DNA from: an uncultured Lachnospiraceae bacterium
GTDB taxonomy: Bacteria; Bacillota; Clostridia; Lachnospirales; Lachnospiraceae
Direction: 5' to 3'
Length of the DNA stretch: 30,387 nucleotides
Assembly (NCBI GenBank): GCA_910587085.1
Contig: CAJUMC010000037.1
Coordinates: 1 to 30,387 of the forward strand
Part shown: positions 1 to 7,707 of the stretch, piece by piece
Numbering within the stretch: position 1 is the stretch's first letter
How the letters are laid out: every line of letters begins with the position of its first letter
Made by a program: the position numbers and the translations under genes
The notes under the pieces: generated by a model
Seen by the model: the letters and a program-made list of their open reading frames with translations, nothing else
Database searches by the model: none
What the model was told of the DNA's origin: nothing

Positions 1-115
1 CAGCGCTGATTTGCTTACGACCGAAGGGAGTAAAAAAACCAAAGCAAATCATGCGTATCCGCCGAAACAACTGCGATACCGGCGCAAGTATGCGTCCGAC
101 CGAAAGGATGGAAAT

Positions 116-988
116 ATGTGTAATTCACAATACGACCTGACCTATAACGATTTTAATCCGACGGTTCTGTTTGTCAGCAAGCTGAAGATGGTGGCGGAGG
201 ACAAATACCATGCGCACAGGGATTTTACGGAGCTGACCATTATCCTGTCGGGCCGGGGGGGATATTTTGTGGAGGGACAGACCTACGATGTTGAGGCGGG
301 GGATATTATCGTGTGCAATCCGGGCGTCCATCATCGGAACATCGTTCTGAACAAAGAGGAGCCGACCGTAGAGTTCTTCACCGGCTTTTACGGCTATCAT
401 TTCAGAAATATGCCGCCGGAGGCCATTCAGCTCCGGGGCGGCGGGCATCTTCTCCGGCTTTCGGCGGATGCCAGGCGGGAGGTAATGAAGCACTGCTACG
501 AGATGATTGCGGAGAACGAGGCGAGACAGCTCGGCAAATATTTTATGCTCAAGGCCAGGCTGATGCAGATTCTACTTTTGATGGTGAGGGAGATTGCGGG
601 AGAGCCGAAGCCGAGGCAGAAGGGCTGCAATTTTGAAAGCTACAACAAAAGCTATGCCGTAAAGAGAATTGTCAATTACCTGAACGAAAATTACGAGCAT
701 AAGATCTCGCTTGATCAGATTGCCCACAACATGTATCTGAGCCCGGTTTACATCTCAAAAATATTCAAGGAGGAGACGGGCGAATCCCCCATTAATTATC
801 TGATCAAAATACGTCTGGAAAAGGCGCGGGAGATTCTGGAGCATTCGGAGGACGGCAGCATCAAGAATATTGCAACTGAGGTCGGCTATGACGACGTGTA
901 CCATTTCAGCAAGCTTTTTAAGAAATATTACGGCATTTCCCCGCAGAATTACCGCAGGAGTTTGAACGGGACAAGGGAGAATGCCTAA
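116..988 (+). CDS. AraC-family transcriptional regulator with cupin sensor domain
   Basis: A 290-residue DNA-binding regulator. Its N-terminal half has the AraC-type cupin look: a histidine pair in 'YHAHRDFTELTIILSGRG', then an 'AGDIIVCNPGVHH' turn. The last ~100 residues form the two helix-turn-helix motifs of the AraC family, 'KISLDQIAHNMYLSPVYISK' and 'IKNIATEVGYDDVYHFSKLF', ending in the usual 'YYGISPQNYR'. The ATG at 116 is preferred over a TTG at 11. AAAGGA at 103-108 sits 7 nt upstream, and the earlier residues do not look like family sequence. Members of this shape usually sense a sugar or small ligand and control carbohydrate genes. No target can be named here, since the gene upstream is outside the window. 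Its stop overlaps the stop of the convergent downstream gene by 4 nt. Confidence 0.9.
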   Translation: MCNSQYDLTYNDFNPTVLFVSKLKMVAEDKYHAHRDFTELTIILSGRGGYFVEGQTYDVEAGDIIVCNPGVHHRNIVLNKEEPTVEFFTGFYGYHFRNMPPEAIQLRGGGHLLRLSADARREVMKHCYEMIAENEARQLGKYFMLKARLMQILLLMVREIAGEPKPRQKGCNFESYNKSYAVKRIVNYLNENYEHKISLDQIAHNMYLSPVYISKIFKEETGESPINYLIKIRLEKAREILEHSEDGSIKNIATEVGYDDVYHFSKLFKKYYGISPQNYRRSLNGTRENA

Positions 989-1788
989 CGCGGAAAATCC
1001 GGGCAGTATTTCCGGGCGAACAGGCGGATTGTGTTTTTCAGGCCGACGTCCAGAAGGGAATAGGCCCAGTTTCTGATTTCCGCGGGAATTTCACGGTAGA
1101 AGGCTTCTGCGATCCCTCCGGTCATACAGGCGATCGTGTCGCTGTCCCCGCCGATGGAAACCGCATTCCGGACGGCATCCTCGTAGGAATCCGATTCCAG
1201 AAATGCCTCCAGCGCGGGCGGGACGGATCGGGACGCGCGGCTGTCAAACATGTAATCGGCCCGGATTTCGCTCAGGCGGGCCAGGCGGCGTCCGCAGTAC
1301 TTTTCCGCACAGCGGCGGATTTCTTCTCTGGAGGCGCCGGTTCTGGCCAGAAAAACGCAGAGGGCGACCGCCTCGGCGCCGCGTCTGGCCTCCCTGTGAT
1401 GGTGGGTATAATAACAGCTGGCCCGGATCTCTTTTTTCAGCTCTTTAATGGAGTCCGCAGCATATCCGATGGCGGCGGCGCGCATGGCTCCTCCGTTTCC
1501 GTAGCTTCGCTGTATCCGGAACGTATCCGCCTCCGCCCATTGCGAAAACATCTGTCCGAAGCCGGCATGGGGATATCTCCGGTAATACTGCCGGTACCAC
1601 ATGGCATAGCTGCGCTCCGGACTTACGCCGGAATGCTCCCTGTTCAGCAGAGCGTCTGCTACGGCGACGGAGAGCACGGTATCGTCGGTGAAACGGCTTC
1701 CCGCAGGGAATAATTCAAAATTTTTGGTCTTGACATTGTGCCACTCGTAGGTGGAGCCGATGATGTCTCCGATTACCGCACCGAGCAT
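985..1788 (-). CDS. ADP-ribosylglycohydrolase family protein
   Basis: A 267-residue all-helical enzyme of the DraG/ARH family, which hydrolyses ADP-ribose (or related) N- or O-glycosidic bonds using a two-metal centre. Visible signatures are the N-terminal 'GAVIGDIIGSTYEW', the metal-binding 'RFTDDTVLS' near residue 33, a histidine pair 'YYTHHHREA' mid-protein, and the second metal motif 'SIGGDSDTIACM' near residue 212. Length is normal for the family. The ATG is preceded on the minus strand by AGGAGGA, and a good promoter lies further upstream. It converges on the AraC gene. The substrate is not evident: family members act on ADP-ribosylated proteins, nucleotides or other ADP-ribose derivatives, and no cognate ADP-ribosyltransferase is seen nearby. 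Confidence 0.92.
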   Translation of the reverse strand: MLGAVIGDIIGSTYEWHNVKTKNFELFPAGSRFTDDTVLSVAVADALLNREHSGVSPERSYAMWYRQYYRRYPHAGFGQMFSQWAEADTFRIQRSYGNGGAMRAAAIGYAADSIKELKKEIRASCYYTHHHREARRGAEAVALCVFLARTGASREEIRRCAEKYCGRRLARLSEIRADYMFDSRASRSVPPALEAFLESDSYEDAVRNAVSIGGDSDTIACMTGGIAEAFYREIPAEIRNWAYSLLDVGLKNTIRLFARKYCPDFPR

Positions 1789-1844
1789 GGAAATTCCTCC
1801 TCTATGTGTTCTGTGCCTTACCGGCCGTCCGGTCTGCTGATTTG

Positions 1845-1873
1845 ATTATAGCAGCTGCCCGGACGCTGATCAA
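1845..1873 (-). promoter_or_regulatory. sigma-A promoter for the ADP-ribosylglycohydrolase gene
   Basis: Read on the minus strand, TTGATC (1868-1873) and a perfect TATAAT (1845-1850) are separated by exactly 17 nt. They point at the gene starting at 1788, about 55 nt away. Confidence 0.7.
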
Positions 1874-2013
1874 CCGTCGATTTTACAGCAGACACAGCGG
1901 ACGGCCGCCGCAAGGAAAAATAATACTGGAAAAGCAGGGGCTGTTGTGTTACGATAAATAAAATATTCTGCTGCAGTGAAGCAGTATGGGAAGGATTTTG
2001 GAGGGGGAAGCAG

Positions 2014-2778
2014 ATGAGAATTATATTGACGGAAAAAATGAAGAAAAAGGTTGCGAAGGGGGGCAGCGTGCTGAAAGCCTGCCGGACCCGTGTGGGAGGG
2101 GCAAAGGGACTGATGGCCGGCGGGATTACTCTTGTTGTGTCCGGCGTGCTCACGGGGCTTCCCTTTCTGATGTCCGGCCCGGGAGGTCTGGTGCTGCTCT
2201 GCTTTTTCGGGATACCGGGTCTGCTCTGCATCATATCCGGCGCGGTTCTCCAGGTACGGAAGGCAGCGCAGTATACCAAGTTTTACAGTGAACAGACCAG
2301 TTACAGCGAATCGGATATTCTGATGGCGGACAGGGAGCTTCTGATGCCTCAGACGGCAGTGTTTGGCAATTCTGCATCGCGCAAGGATATCCGCTGCTAT
2401 ATTACGGAGCATTTCCTAGTATCCGTTACAAGGCTGGAATGCTATGTGCGCAGGCTGGAAGATCTGCGCGCGGCGTTCTATTCGGAGGAGATTCCGGGCG
2501 CTGAAGCCCTGGAGTCCGGAATGGTGTTTGTCTCCCGGCAGGAGATTGAGGGAGAACCGCGCATTAATCCGTATACCTACCGCAAATGCGGCGGGGATAT
2601 GAACGGGTTTTTAAACCGGGAAAGCTGTGCGGAAATAGCGGAAGAGCTGAATAAGCGGGCGCCGCATGTGATCACCAGCCAGAAGGTGGTGCGCGGCGGC
2701 GTACCGTATGATCTGATGGGTCTGAGCCACTGGAGCGAGGATTGGAGGGAGCTGGAGAGAAGGGAGGAAGAAGCATGA
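2014..2778 (+). CDS. Two-helix membrane protein of unknown function
   Basis: A 254-residue protein I do not recognise. Residues ~29-75 form two closely spaced hydrophobic glycine-rich segments ('GLMAGGITLVVSGVLTGLPF' and 'LVLLCFFGIPGLLCIISGAV'), a helical hairpin in the membrane. The remaining ~180 residues are soluble, with no signal peptide. The soluble part has 'ESDILMADRELLMPQ' and a segment with several Arg and Cys residues ('TRLECYVRRLEDLRAAF'). GGAGGGGG about 7 nt upstream of the ATG fixes the start. Its stop overlaps the next start as ATGA, so the two genes are probably translationally coupled and act together. The second gene is a SUFU-domain protein. A toxin-immunity or other paired role is possible but nothing here proves it. 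Confidence 0.8.
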   Translation: MRIILTEKMKKKVAKGGSVLKACRTRVGGAKGLMAGGITLVVSGVLTGLPFLMSGPGGLVLLCFFGIPGLLCIISGAVLQVRKAAQYTKFYSEQTSYSESDILMADRELLMPQTAVFGNSASRKDIRCYITEHFLVSVTRLECYVRRLEDLRAAFYSEEIPGAEALESGMVFVSRQEIEGEPRINPYTYRKCGGDMNGFLNRESCAEIAEELNKRAPHVITSQKVVRGGVPYDLMGLSHWSEDWRELERREEEA

Positions 2779-3545
2779 CCAGGAAAAATAAGGAAAAAAC
2801 GGAGCGGAAATTTCCGGCCGGGGGAGAAAATGCTGCGGAGAACAATGTAGCGGAAAACAATGCGGAAAATTCGGAAAACTTAGAAGCGCATTCGGAGTTC
2901 CCGGTTCTCTACGGAGAAGAGGAATGGAATGCGGTGGAACAGAGTATTATGGAATGCTTTGGAAAATATGAAAATGTATTCCACGAGATTGCTTCCCCGG
3001 ATATCCATGTGGATATCTTCATTGTTCCGCCTGCGCCGCAGGAAGGACGGGATTACTGCACTCTGATTACCTTCGGAATGGGAGCTTACCGGATGAAGGT
3101 GCCGGAGGCGCTGGCGGAGCAGAAGCTTGAACGGGCGGAGCTGTTCCTTCGTCTGCCTGCCGGCTGGCGTCTGGATCGTGAGGCTCTGCAGGATGAGTGC
3201 TGGTACTGGCCGGTGCGCCTGCTGAAAACGACCGCCAGACTTCCGATCGAGGAGGACAGCTGGCTTGGGTGGGGGCATACCATCGGCATGGAGGAGGGGG
3301 AAACCTACGCGGATAATACGGAACTATGCGGCTGTATGCTTACAGGAACCGATCCCATGACAGGGGACACCATGTACTGCGAGCTTCCGAACGGCGACGA
3401 GGTAGTCTATTATCAGCTTGTTCCGCTGTACGAGGAGGAGATTGCTTATAAAATCGAGAACGGAGCGGATGCATTGCTGGAGAAATTTCCGGAAAAGCTC
3501 CTGGAAGTGATCGATCCTGCCAGGCCGAACATTATAAAAAAATAG
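2775..3545 (+). CDS. Suppressor-of-fused (SUFU) domain protein
   Basis: A 256-residue cytoplasmic protein. The first ~35 residues are charged low complexity, rich in Glu, Asn and Lys. The rest matches the bacterial SUFU fold: 'FHEIASPDIHVDIFIVPP', 'YCTLITFGMGAYRMKVP', 'RAELFLRLPAGWRL', 'WYWPVRLLKTTARLPIEED', 'GWGHTI' and a late 'LVPLYEEEIAYKIENG'. Bacterial SUFU proteins are known mainly as immunity-type proteins in polymorphic toxin systems and as stand-alone proteins of unknown role. No toxin is visible here. The ATG is chosen because GGGAGG lies 7-12 nt upstream and the start overlaps the preceding stop (ATGA). An upstream TTG at 2742 would lie inside the previous gene. The assignment rests on motif recognition only. 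Confidence 0.8.
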   Translation: MTRKNKEKTERKFPAGGENAAENNVAENNAENSENLEAHSEFPVLYGEEEWNAVEQSIMECFGKYENVFHEIASPDIHVDIFIVPPAPQEGRDYCTLITFGMGAYRMKVPEALAEQKLERAELFLRLPAGWRLDREALQDECWYWPVRLLKTTARLPIEEDSWLGWGHTIGMEEGETYADNTELCGCMLTGTDPMTGDTMYCELPNGDEVVYYQLVPLYEEEIAYKIENGADALLEKFPEKLLEVIDPARPNIIKK

Positions 3546-3698
3546 TATTTTGATTTGCAGTGTCAAAAAGCATTGAGGATTGTAAGACTTTGGGAGGCCG
3601 TTTTCAAAGAATAATATGGAAAACATGATGAGATTTGTTTTCCGTGTCCAAAATGACGTCCTGCTATACAAAAATTTATATAACAGGAGGATGCTGTT

Positions 3699-4190
3699 TT
3701 GTTAGAAAAAACATTCGGCATAAAAAGTCTAATACAATATACAAAGAACGAACCGGTGCGTATGGTATAGGTTTTTCGGCGGATGGCAAAATACCTGTCG
3801 CAATGACTCATTTATAATGGAGAGAAAGGTTATTTTTTGCTTGGCGGCGGTATTGAAAATAATGAAAGTCATATTGACTGCATGATCAGAGAAACGTTGG
3901 AGGAGGCCGGCCTTTCTGTAATTCCAAAAGAGCTTATATGCAAAGGTGACTATTATCATTTTATAGAACAAACAAAAACAGATTTTCATGGTATCGGCTA
4001 TTTTTATTACATGGAAATTGGAGATATTGTATCAGAACCAACGGAACCTGACCACAGTCTGGTATGGTTAACTCTTGAGCAAATCAAAGAAAAACTTTTC
4101 TTACCTCATCAAATCTGGGCGGTTGAACAAGTTTGTAATATTTATGGATTAAATTTGCTGAAACGGCAGGGCCGCCGTGTATTTGAATAA
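3699..4190 (+). pseudogene. Nudix hydrolase gene, broken by two frameshifts
   Basis: The reading frame begins at a TTG (3699) 8 nt after CAGGAGG and reads 'LLEKTFGIKS'. It must then shift by -1 near 3729-3731 to continue as 'NTIYKERTGAYGIGFSADGK', and shift back near 3811-3813 to continue as 'YNGEKGYFLLGGGIENNES'. From there it is open to the stop at 4188-4190. The late frame carries the Nudix box 'GGGIENNESHIDCMIRETLE' followed by 'EAGL', the catalytic GX5EX7REUXEEXGU signature. Intact relatives are ~150-residue Nudix enzymes hydrolysing nucleoside diphosphates linked to another moiety. The DNA is clearly more AT-rich than its neighbours, suggesting separate origin. Two sequencing errors are the alternative to true decay. 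A shorter product starting at 3837 would lack the first strands of the fold. Confidence 0.8.
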
Positions 4191-4360
4191 CAGAACAGGG
4201 AAACAGCCGAATCAGGAATCAGCCGAATCAGGAACGGCCGGTTCGGACAGCAAAAAACAAAACCGGCAGAACAGCGGAAAGCAGAATGGCGGAAAACTGA
4301 ACCAGCAGCTCAGCAGAAAATCGTCCGTAAAATTTAATTTGCAAAATTATCAAAAAACGG

Positions 4361-4389
4361 TTGACAATTCGATTTCTCTGATATATAAT
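4361..4389 (+). promoter_or_regulatory. Consensus promoter for tRNA-Gly
   Basis: TTGACA (4361-4366), 17-nt spacer, TATAAT (4384-4389): both hexamers match the sigma-A consensus exactly. The predicted start near 4396 is ~36 nt before the tRNA. The bases before it (4191-4360) hold no gene; two copies of GCCGAATCAGGAA lie at about 4206-4233. Confidence 0.9.
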
Positions 4390-4431
4390 AATGTCTGTGT
4401 TCGGGAGATAAGAAACCGGAAAGCACAGAAT

Positions 4432-4504
4432 GCGATAGTAGTACAGTTGGTAGTACGCCACCTTGCCAAGGTGGAGGTCGCGGGTTCGAGCCCCGTCTAT
4501 CGCT
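4432..4504 (+). tRNA. tRNA-Gly (anticodon GCC)
   Basis: A complete cloverleaf of 73 nt. The acceptor stem GCGATAG (4432-4438) pairs with CTATCGC (4497-4503), with T as discriminator base. The D arm is GTAC/GTAC around AGTTGGTA. The anticodon stem CCACC/GGTGG encloses TTGCCAA, giving anticodon GCC. The T arm has the invariant GGTTCGAGC. The 3' CCA is not encoded. It reads GGC and GGU codons. A perfect promoter precedes it, and a strong terminator ~135 nt downstream is the first one seen after it. Confidence 0.97.
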
Positions 4505-4637
4505 CTTATTTTTTAAGTCTGATTAGTAAAAATATTACTATTCTGGAAAGATGATTATAAAAAATACCATGTGAGGGTGAGAGCATACTTCAGATTCAGG
4601 TACTATAATTATCAAGTGTTACAAAGAAATCAGAATG

Positions 4638-4676
4638 AAAAGGCTTTCCCGGAAACGGGGGAAGCCTTTTTTGTTT
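4638..4676 (+). terminator. Rho-independent terminator
   Basis: GGCTTTCCC and GGGGAAGCC form a 9-bp stem (one G-T pair) around a short purine loop, flanked by AAA on the left and TTTTTTGTTTT on the right. It probably ends the tRNA-Gly transcript. An open frame starting at 4635 runs through this hairpin, which argues that its first residues are not translated. Confidence 0.85.
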
Positions 4677-4724
4677 TGCAGCAGGGGGAATTTTACCGCC
4701 GCAGTTTTTGCAATTTCATCTCAG

Positions 4725-5111
4725 ATGATCATCTCAGATGAAAGGAGGCGTCTATGGAAGTTTCTTCATGAAATGGCAATTGTAGCGGAGGCTGTTTATC
4801 ATACATTTAAGCCGGACAAGCTGAATTATGAGCTTTTAGGCGCGGGCAGCGGCGTCCATATGCGCTGGCATCTTTTTCCCAGAAGAAAAGGGGACACGGA
4901 AACCGGAGGATCTGTCTGGAAATTAGGTTCAGAATTGATAGCGGATGAATTTTTGCCGGCGCCCGAAGAACTGGATGATTTCAAAACTCGTTTCAATGGA
5001 GCAGGGAAGTGCCCGGAGGGATGCCCGGAGGGCAGAAAATCGGGAAAAATCCTGCACAGCTGCTGTCTTGTGTATTATGATTGGAAAAAAACAGGAGGAA
5101 CAGGACAATGA
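4725..5111 (+). pseudogene. HIT-family (histidine triad) protein, 5'-truncated remnant
   Basis: The readable part gives 'KFLHEMAIVAEAVYHTFKPD' then 'KLNYELLGAGSGVHMRWHLF' and 'PRRKGDTETGG', the second half of HIT hydrolases that cleave nucleotide phosphoramidates or dinucleotides. Intact relatives have ~50-60 more residues at the N-terminus, including the zinc/nucleotide-binding portion. Here that space is occupied by a transcription terminator and a near-palindromic CATCTCAGATGATCATCTCA segment. The triad H-x-H-x-H reads H-M-R-W-H: the middle histidine, the catalytic nucleophile in this family, is arginine (CGC, one transition from CAC). No ribosome site precedes the ATG at 4725. Its stop overlaps the following kinase start as ATGA, so residual translation could still feed that gene. 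Confidence 0.7.
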
Positions 5112-6031
5112 TCTATACGGTTACCTTAAATCCGGCGCTGGATTACGCGGCGTCGGTGGAGGAGCTGAACATCGGGGGGACGAACCGCACGGTTTACGAA
5201 AAGCTTCTGCCGGGCGGAAAGGGACTGAATGTATCCGCCGTGCTGCAGGAGCTTGGTATCCCGAGCACAGCCTTCGGGTTTGTTGCAGGATTTACGGGGG
5301 AGGAAATCTGCAGGCGGGTCAGGGAATACGGCATAAATACACGTTTCCTCAAGCTCGAGGAGGGAAATTCCCGCATCAATGTCAAACTGAAATCAGGCTG
5401 GCCCCAGACGCGGGGAGAGACGGAAATAAACGGTATGGGGCCGCAGATTCCGCCCGAAAAGCTGGAAGAGCTGAAAGGACAGCTTTCGGAAATCGGAGAG
5501 GGTGATACGCTCGTGCTGGCAGGAAGCATTCCGCCGTCGCTGCCGGCCACCGTCTACCGGGATATTATGGAGCAGCTGCAAAGCAGCGGTGCACGGATTG
5601 CGGTGGATGCTGCGGGCGAGGCGCTCAGGAGCGTGCTCGGACTCGGTCCGTTTCTGATCAAGCCGAACGAATACGAGCTGGGCGCGCTGTTCGGACTCGG
5701 GCCGGTGAACGACAGGGACGGGGTTGTATGCCTTGCAGGCCGTCTGCAGCGTATGGGGGCGCGCAATGTCCTCGTATCCAGGGGAGCGAAGGGGGCCGTG
5801 CTGCTGGATCAAAACGGAGCGGTGCACGAGTGCGCCGCCCCGAAGGGAACTGTAAAAAATACGGTCGGTTCCGGTGATTCCATGGTTGCCGGCTTCCTCG
5901 CCACCCTGGAGAGGGGCGGGGATTACCGGGAAGCACTCCGGCTTGCGGTAGCTGCGGGCAGCGCGGGCGCGTTCTCGGAAGAGCTTGCAACCGGGAAGGA
6001 AATCCTTGCAGTGCTTGGCTTTATGGAATAA
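5108..6031 (+). CDS. 1-phosphofructokinase (PfkB family sugar-phosphate kinase)
   Basis: A 307-residue PfkB/ribokinase-fold enzyme, the usual length for FruK and LacC. It opens with 'MIYTVTLNPALDY', has the substrate/first PfkB signature 'LLPGGKGLNVSAVLQELG', a central 'LVLAGSIPPSLP', and the ATP-site/catalytic signature 'NTVGSGDSMVAGFLA' with Asp as base. It would phosphorylate fructose-1-phosphate to fructose-1,6-bisphosphate with ATP in the cytoplasm. Tagatose-6-phosphate kinase (LacC) is the main alternative, since no FruR or PTS fructose gene lies beside it. AGGAGG at 5093-5098 supports ATG 5108, not the ATG at 5081. Its start overlaps the end of the HIT remnant. A convergent alpha-galactosidase downstream keeps a carbohydrate theme. 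Confidence 0.88.
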   Translation: MIYTVTLNPALDYAASVEELNIGGTNRTVYEKLLPGGKGLNVSAVLQELGIPSTAFGFVAGFTGEEICRRVREYGINTRFLKLEEGNSRINVKLKSGWPQTRGETEINGMGPQIPPEKLEELKGQLSEIGEGDTLVLAGSIPPSLPATVYRDIMEQLQSSGARIAVDAAGEALRSVLGLGPFLIKPNEYELGALFGLGPVNDRDGVVCLAGRLQRMGARNVLVSRGAKGAVLLDQNGAVHECAAPKGTVKNTVGSGDSMVAGFLATLERGGDYREALRLAVAAGSAGAFSEELATGKEILAVLGFME

Positions 6032-6059
6032 AACAGAAGGTCTAATAATTCTAAACCAT

Positions 6060-6084
6060 AAAAGAAATGAAAATTATTTCTTTT
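6060..6084. terminator. Weak AT-rich bidirectional terminator
   Basis: AAAAGAAAT and ATTTCTTTT pair across a 7-nt loop between the two convergent stops, with T-rich sequence after it on the plus strand. The stem is only A-T rich, so efficiency is doubtful. It overlaps the last codons of the minus-strand gene. Confidence 0.35.
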
Positions 6085-7396
6085 TCAGTTTAAACAATTT
6101 TGCTCCGTGTGCGGCGACCTCCGCCTGTGCGGTGAATGCTGTGCCGTCGTTTTCCCATACAGCGATTTCGCCGTCCCAGAGCTCTCGTGCGGAAACAGAG
6201 CCCGAAATCCCTTCGTCGGAGAGGTCGGCGCGGACGACAGCCTTCTCGTCGGACAGGTTGAAGAGAGCGAGATAATCCGCGTCTTCCAGGGTATCGTGCG
6301 AGAACCATACCGCATGCTTTTCGTCGCGCGCGAGCTGTTTTGCGCCGCGGGAGTGATGGATCAGGCCGAGTACATCCGCATTGGTAAGCAGCGAGAGCGT
6401 CCACTCGTCGAGGCGTGTCATCTCGGTGCCCAGCATAAGCGGCGAACGGAAGATGCACCAGAGCGTCATCATCGTGCGCTGCTCTTCCTTTGTAAAATTC
6501 GTATGCCAGGTGTGCTTGTCCGCGTGGAAGCCCTGGCCGAGCCAGCCGAGAGGCAGCATGTCGCAGTCCGGAAAACATCCTTCGGAAACATGGTTCTGCC
6601 AGAGCTCGCAGCGCTCAAACATATTCAGAAGAAGCTTCCAGTTATCCCAGAAATCGTCCGTAATACGCCACATATTCGCATATTTTTCATAATGCCATGC
6701 CTTGTCGATCAGGGCTGGTCCCGGGGAGAGGCTTAAAACAATCGGCCGGCCGGTCTTCATAATGGCCTCGTGCAGCATCTCGATCTCATCCTTCGCGGAA
6801 TACTGGTTTTCCCGGTAGAGGTTCGTGTTGCAGATATCGTCGCATTTTACATAATCAACACCCCAGTCCGCGTACTGCTGGAAAACAGAATCGTAATACT
6901 GCTGAGCGCCCCTGCGGGAGCGGATAACGCCGTACATGTCAGGGTTCCAGCCGCAGATCGAGGAAGGATTGGCGATCTCGTTCGCGGTTGCGTCCGTGCC
7001 GAGGATTTTGCCGTGATTGTGTGCGGCAATGCGTGGAATTCCGCGCATAATATGGATACCGAATTTTAATCCAAGGCTGTGAATATAGTCGGCAAGCGGG
7101 CCGAAGCCTTTTCCGCCGACCGAGGACGGGAAGCGCGCCGGATCCGGCAGCAGGCGGGAGTATTCGTCCATTTCCACATCCCAGAACGGTATGTACTGAT
7201 AGCGGTCGCGCTGGCTTCCGGCGTCATGGGCATACCACTGGATGTCCACGACGATGTATTCCCAGCCGTACTGCTTCATGTTGGCAGCCATATAGTCTGC
7301 ATTCGCTCTTACGTCGGCCTCGGTGACGGTCGTGTCATAGTAATCGTAGCTGTTCCAGCCCATCGGCGGGGTGACGGCAAATTGATTTTTGTTCAT
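6074..7396 (-). CDS. GH27-type alpha-galactosidase, cytoplasmic
   Basis: A 440-residue glycoside hydrolase of the GH27/GH36 clan. The N-terminus 'TPPMGWNSYDYYDTTVTEA' is the GH27 hallmark, followed by 'YGWEYIVVDIQWY'. 'WGVDYVKCDDICN' carries the expected nucleophile aspartate after K-C, and 'YANMWRITDDFWDNW' carries the likely acid/base aspartate. A C-terminal beta domain with 'LALFNLSDEKAVVRADLSDE' completes the fold. It would release terminal alpha-linked galactose (or N-acetylgalactosamine) from oligosaccharides. There is no signal peptide, so it should act on imported sugars. The ATG at 7396 follows GGAGGT. An upstream ATG at 7450 is less likely, although still within the possible transcript. 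It has its own promoter and no transporter beside it. Confidence 0.9.
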   Translation of the reverse strand: MNKNQFAVTPPMGWNSYDYYDTTVTEADVRANADYMAANMKQYGWEYIVVDIQWYAHDAGSQRDRYQYIPFWDVEMDEYSRLLPDPARFPSSVGGKGFGPLADYIHSLGLKFGIHIMRGIPRIAAHNHGKILGTDATANEIANPSSICGWNPDMYGVIRSRRGAQQYYDSVFQQYADWGVDYVKCDDICNTNLYRENQYSAKDEIEMLHEAIMKTGRPIVLSLSPGPALIDKAWHYEKYANMWRITDDFWDNWKLLLNMFERCELWQNHVSEGCFPDCDMLPLGWLGQGFHADKHTWHTNFTKEEQRTMMTLWCIFRSPLMLGTEMTRLDEWTLSLLTNADVLGLIHHSRGAKQLARDEKHAVWFSHDTLEDADYLALFNLSDEKAVVRADLSDEGISGSVSARELWDGEIAVWENDGTAFTAQAEVAAHGAKLFKLKKK

Positions 7397-7488
7397 GAAA
7401 ACCTCCGTTATTCTCAGAATATTTGCGGCGGGCAGAGCGGACGGCGGCAAAATACGGGCCGCGGGCGGCGGGTGCCTGCGCTATCCCG

Positions 7489-7517
7489 ATTATACTTTGC
7501 GGCGTCGGAGGATTCAA
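7489..7517 (-). promoter_or_regulatory. Promoter for the alpha-galactosidase gene
   Basis: On the minus strand TTGAAT (7512-7517), 17 nt, TATAAT (7489-7494). It forms half of a divergent promoter region (7397-7707) between this gene and the SseB-domain gene. The leader of ~85 nt is G+C-rich. Apart from the two promoters I see no gene in this interval. Confidence 0.75.
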
Positions 7518-7590
7518 GCGAAATCGGAGAGGTTTTATGCTCCGGCATGCATCGGACGGCCCGGTTGCCGTCTCAGGTGAGATAAATCGT

Positions 7591-7619
7591 TTGACTTTCT
7601 GACGGGAATTCCCTATAAT
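7591..7619 (+). promoter_or_regulatory. Promoter of the sseB-like/rsmE/nifS/thiI run
   Basis: TTGACT (7591-7596), 17-nt spacer, TATAAT (7614-7619). The -10 box covers a possible ATG at 7618, ruling that out as the start of the downstream protein. The next start with a ribosome site is 7708. Confidence 0.82.
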
Positions 7620-7707
7620 GATAACGATATGCCTGTATCCGGAGAGGGTACGGATCGGAAGTGAGGACGAAAGAACCGCTGCGGGCGGAGCGATATGGAG
7701 GCGGATT

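Noticed and set aside
8..50. Inverted repeat GATTTGCTT/AAGCAAATC at the left edge
   Set aside because: It could be the terminator of an upstream gene, but the loop is 25 nt and no T-tract follows; too little context.
4177..4554. 125-codon open frame spanning the tRNA
   Set aside because: It covers a consensus promoter and a complete tRNA-Gly, and is Gln/Asn/Lys low complexity at its start.
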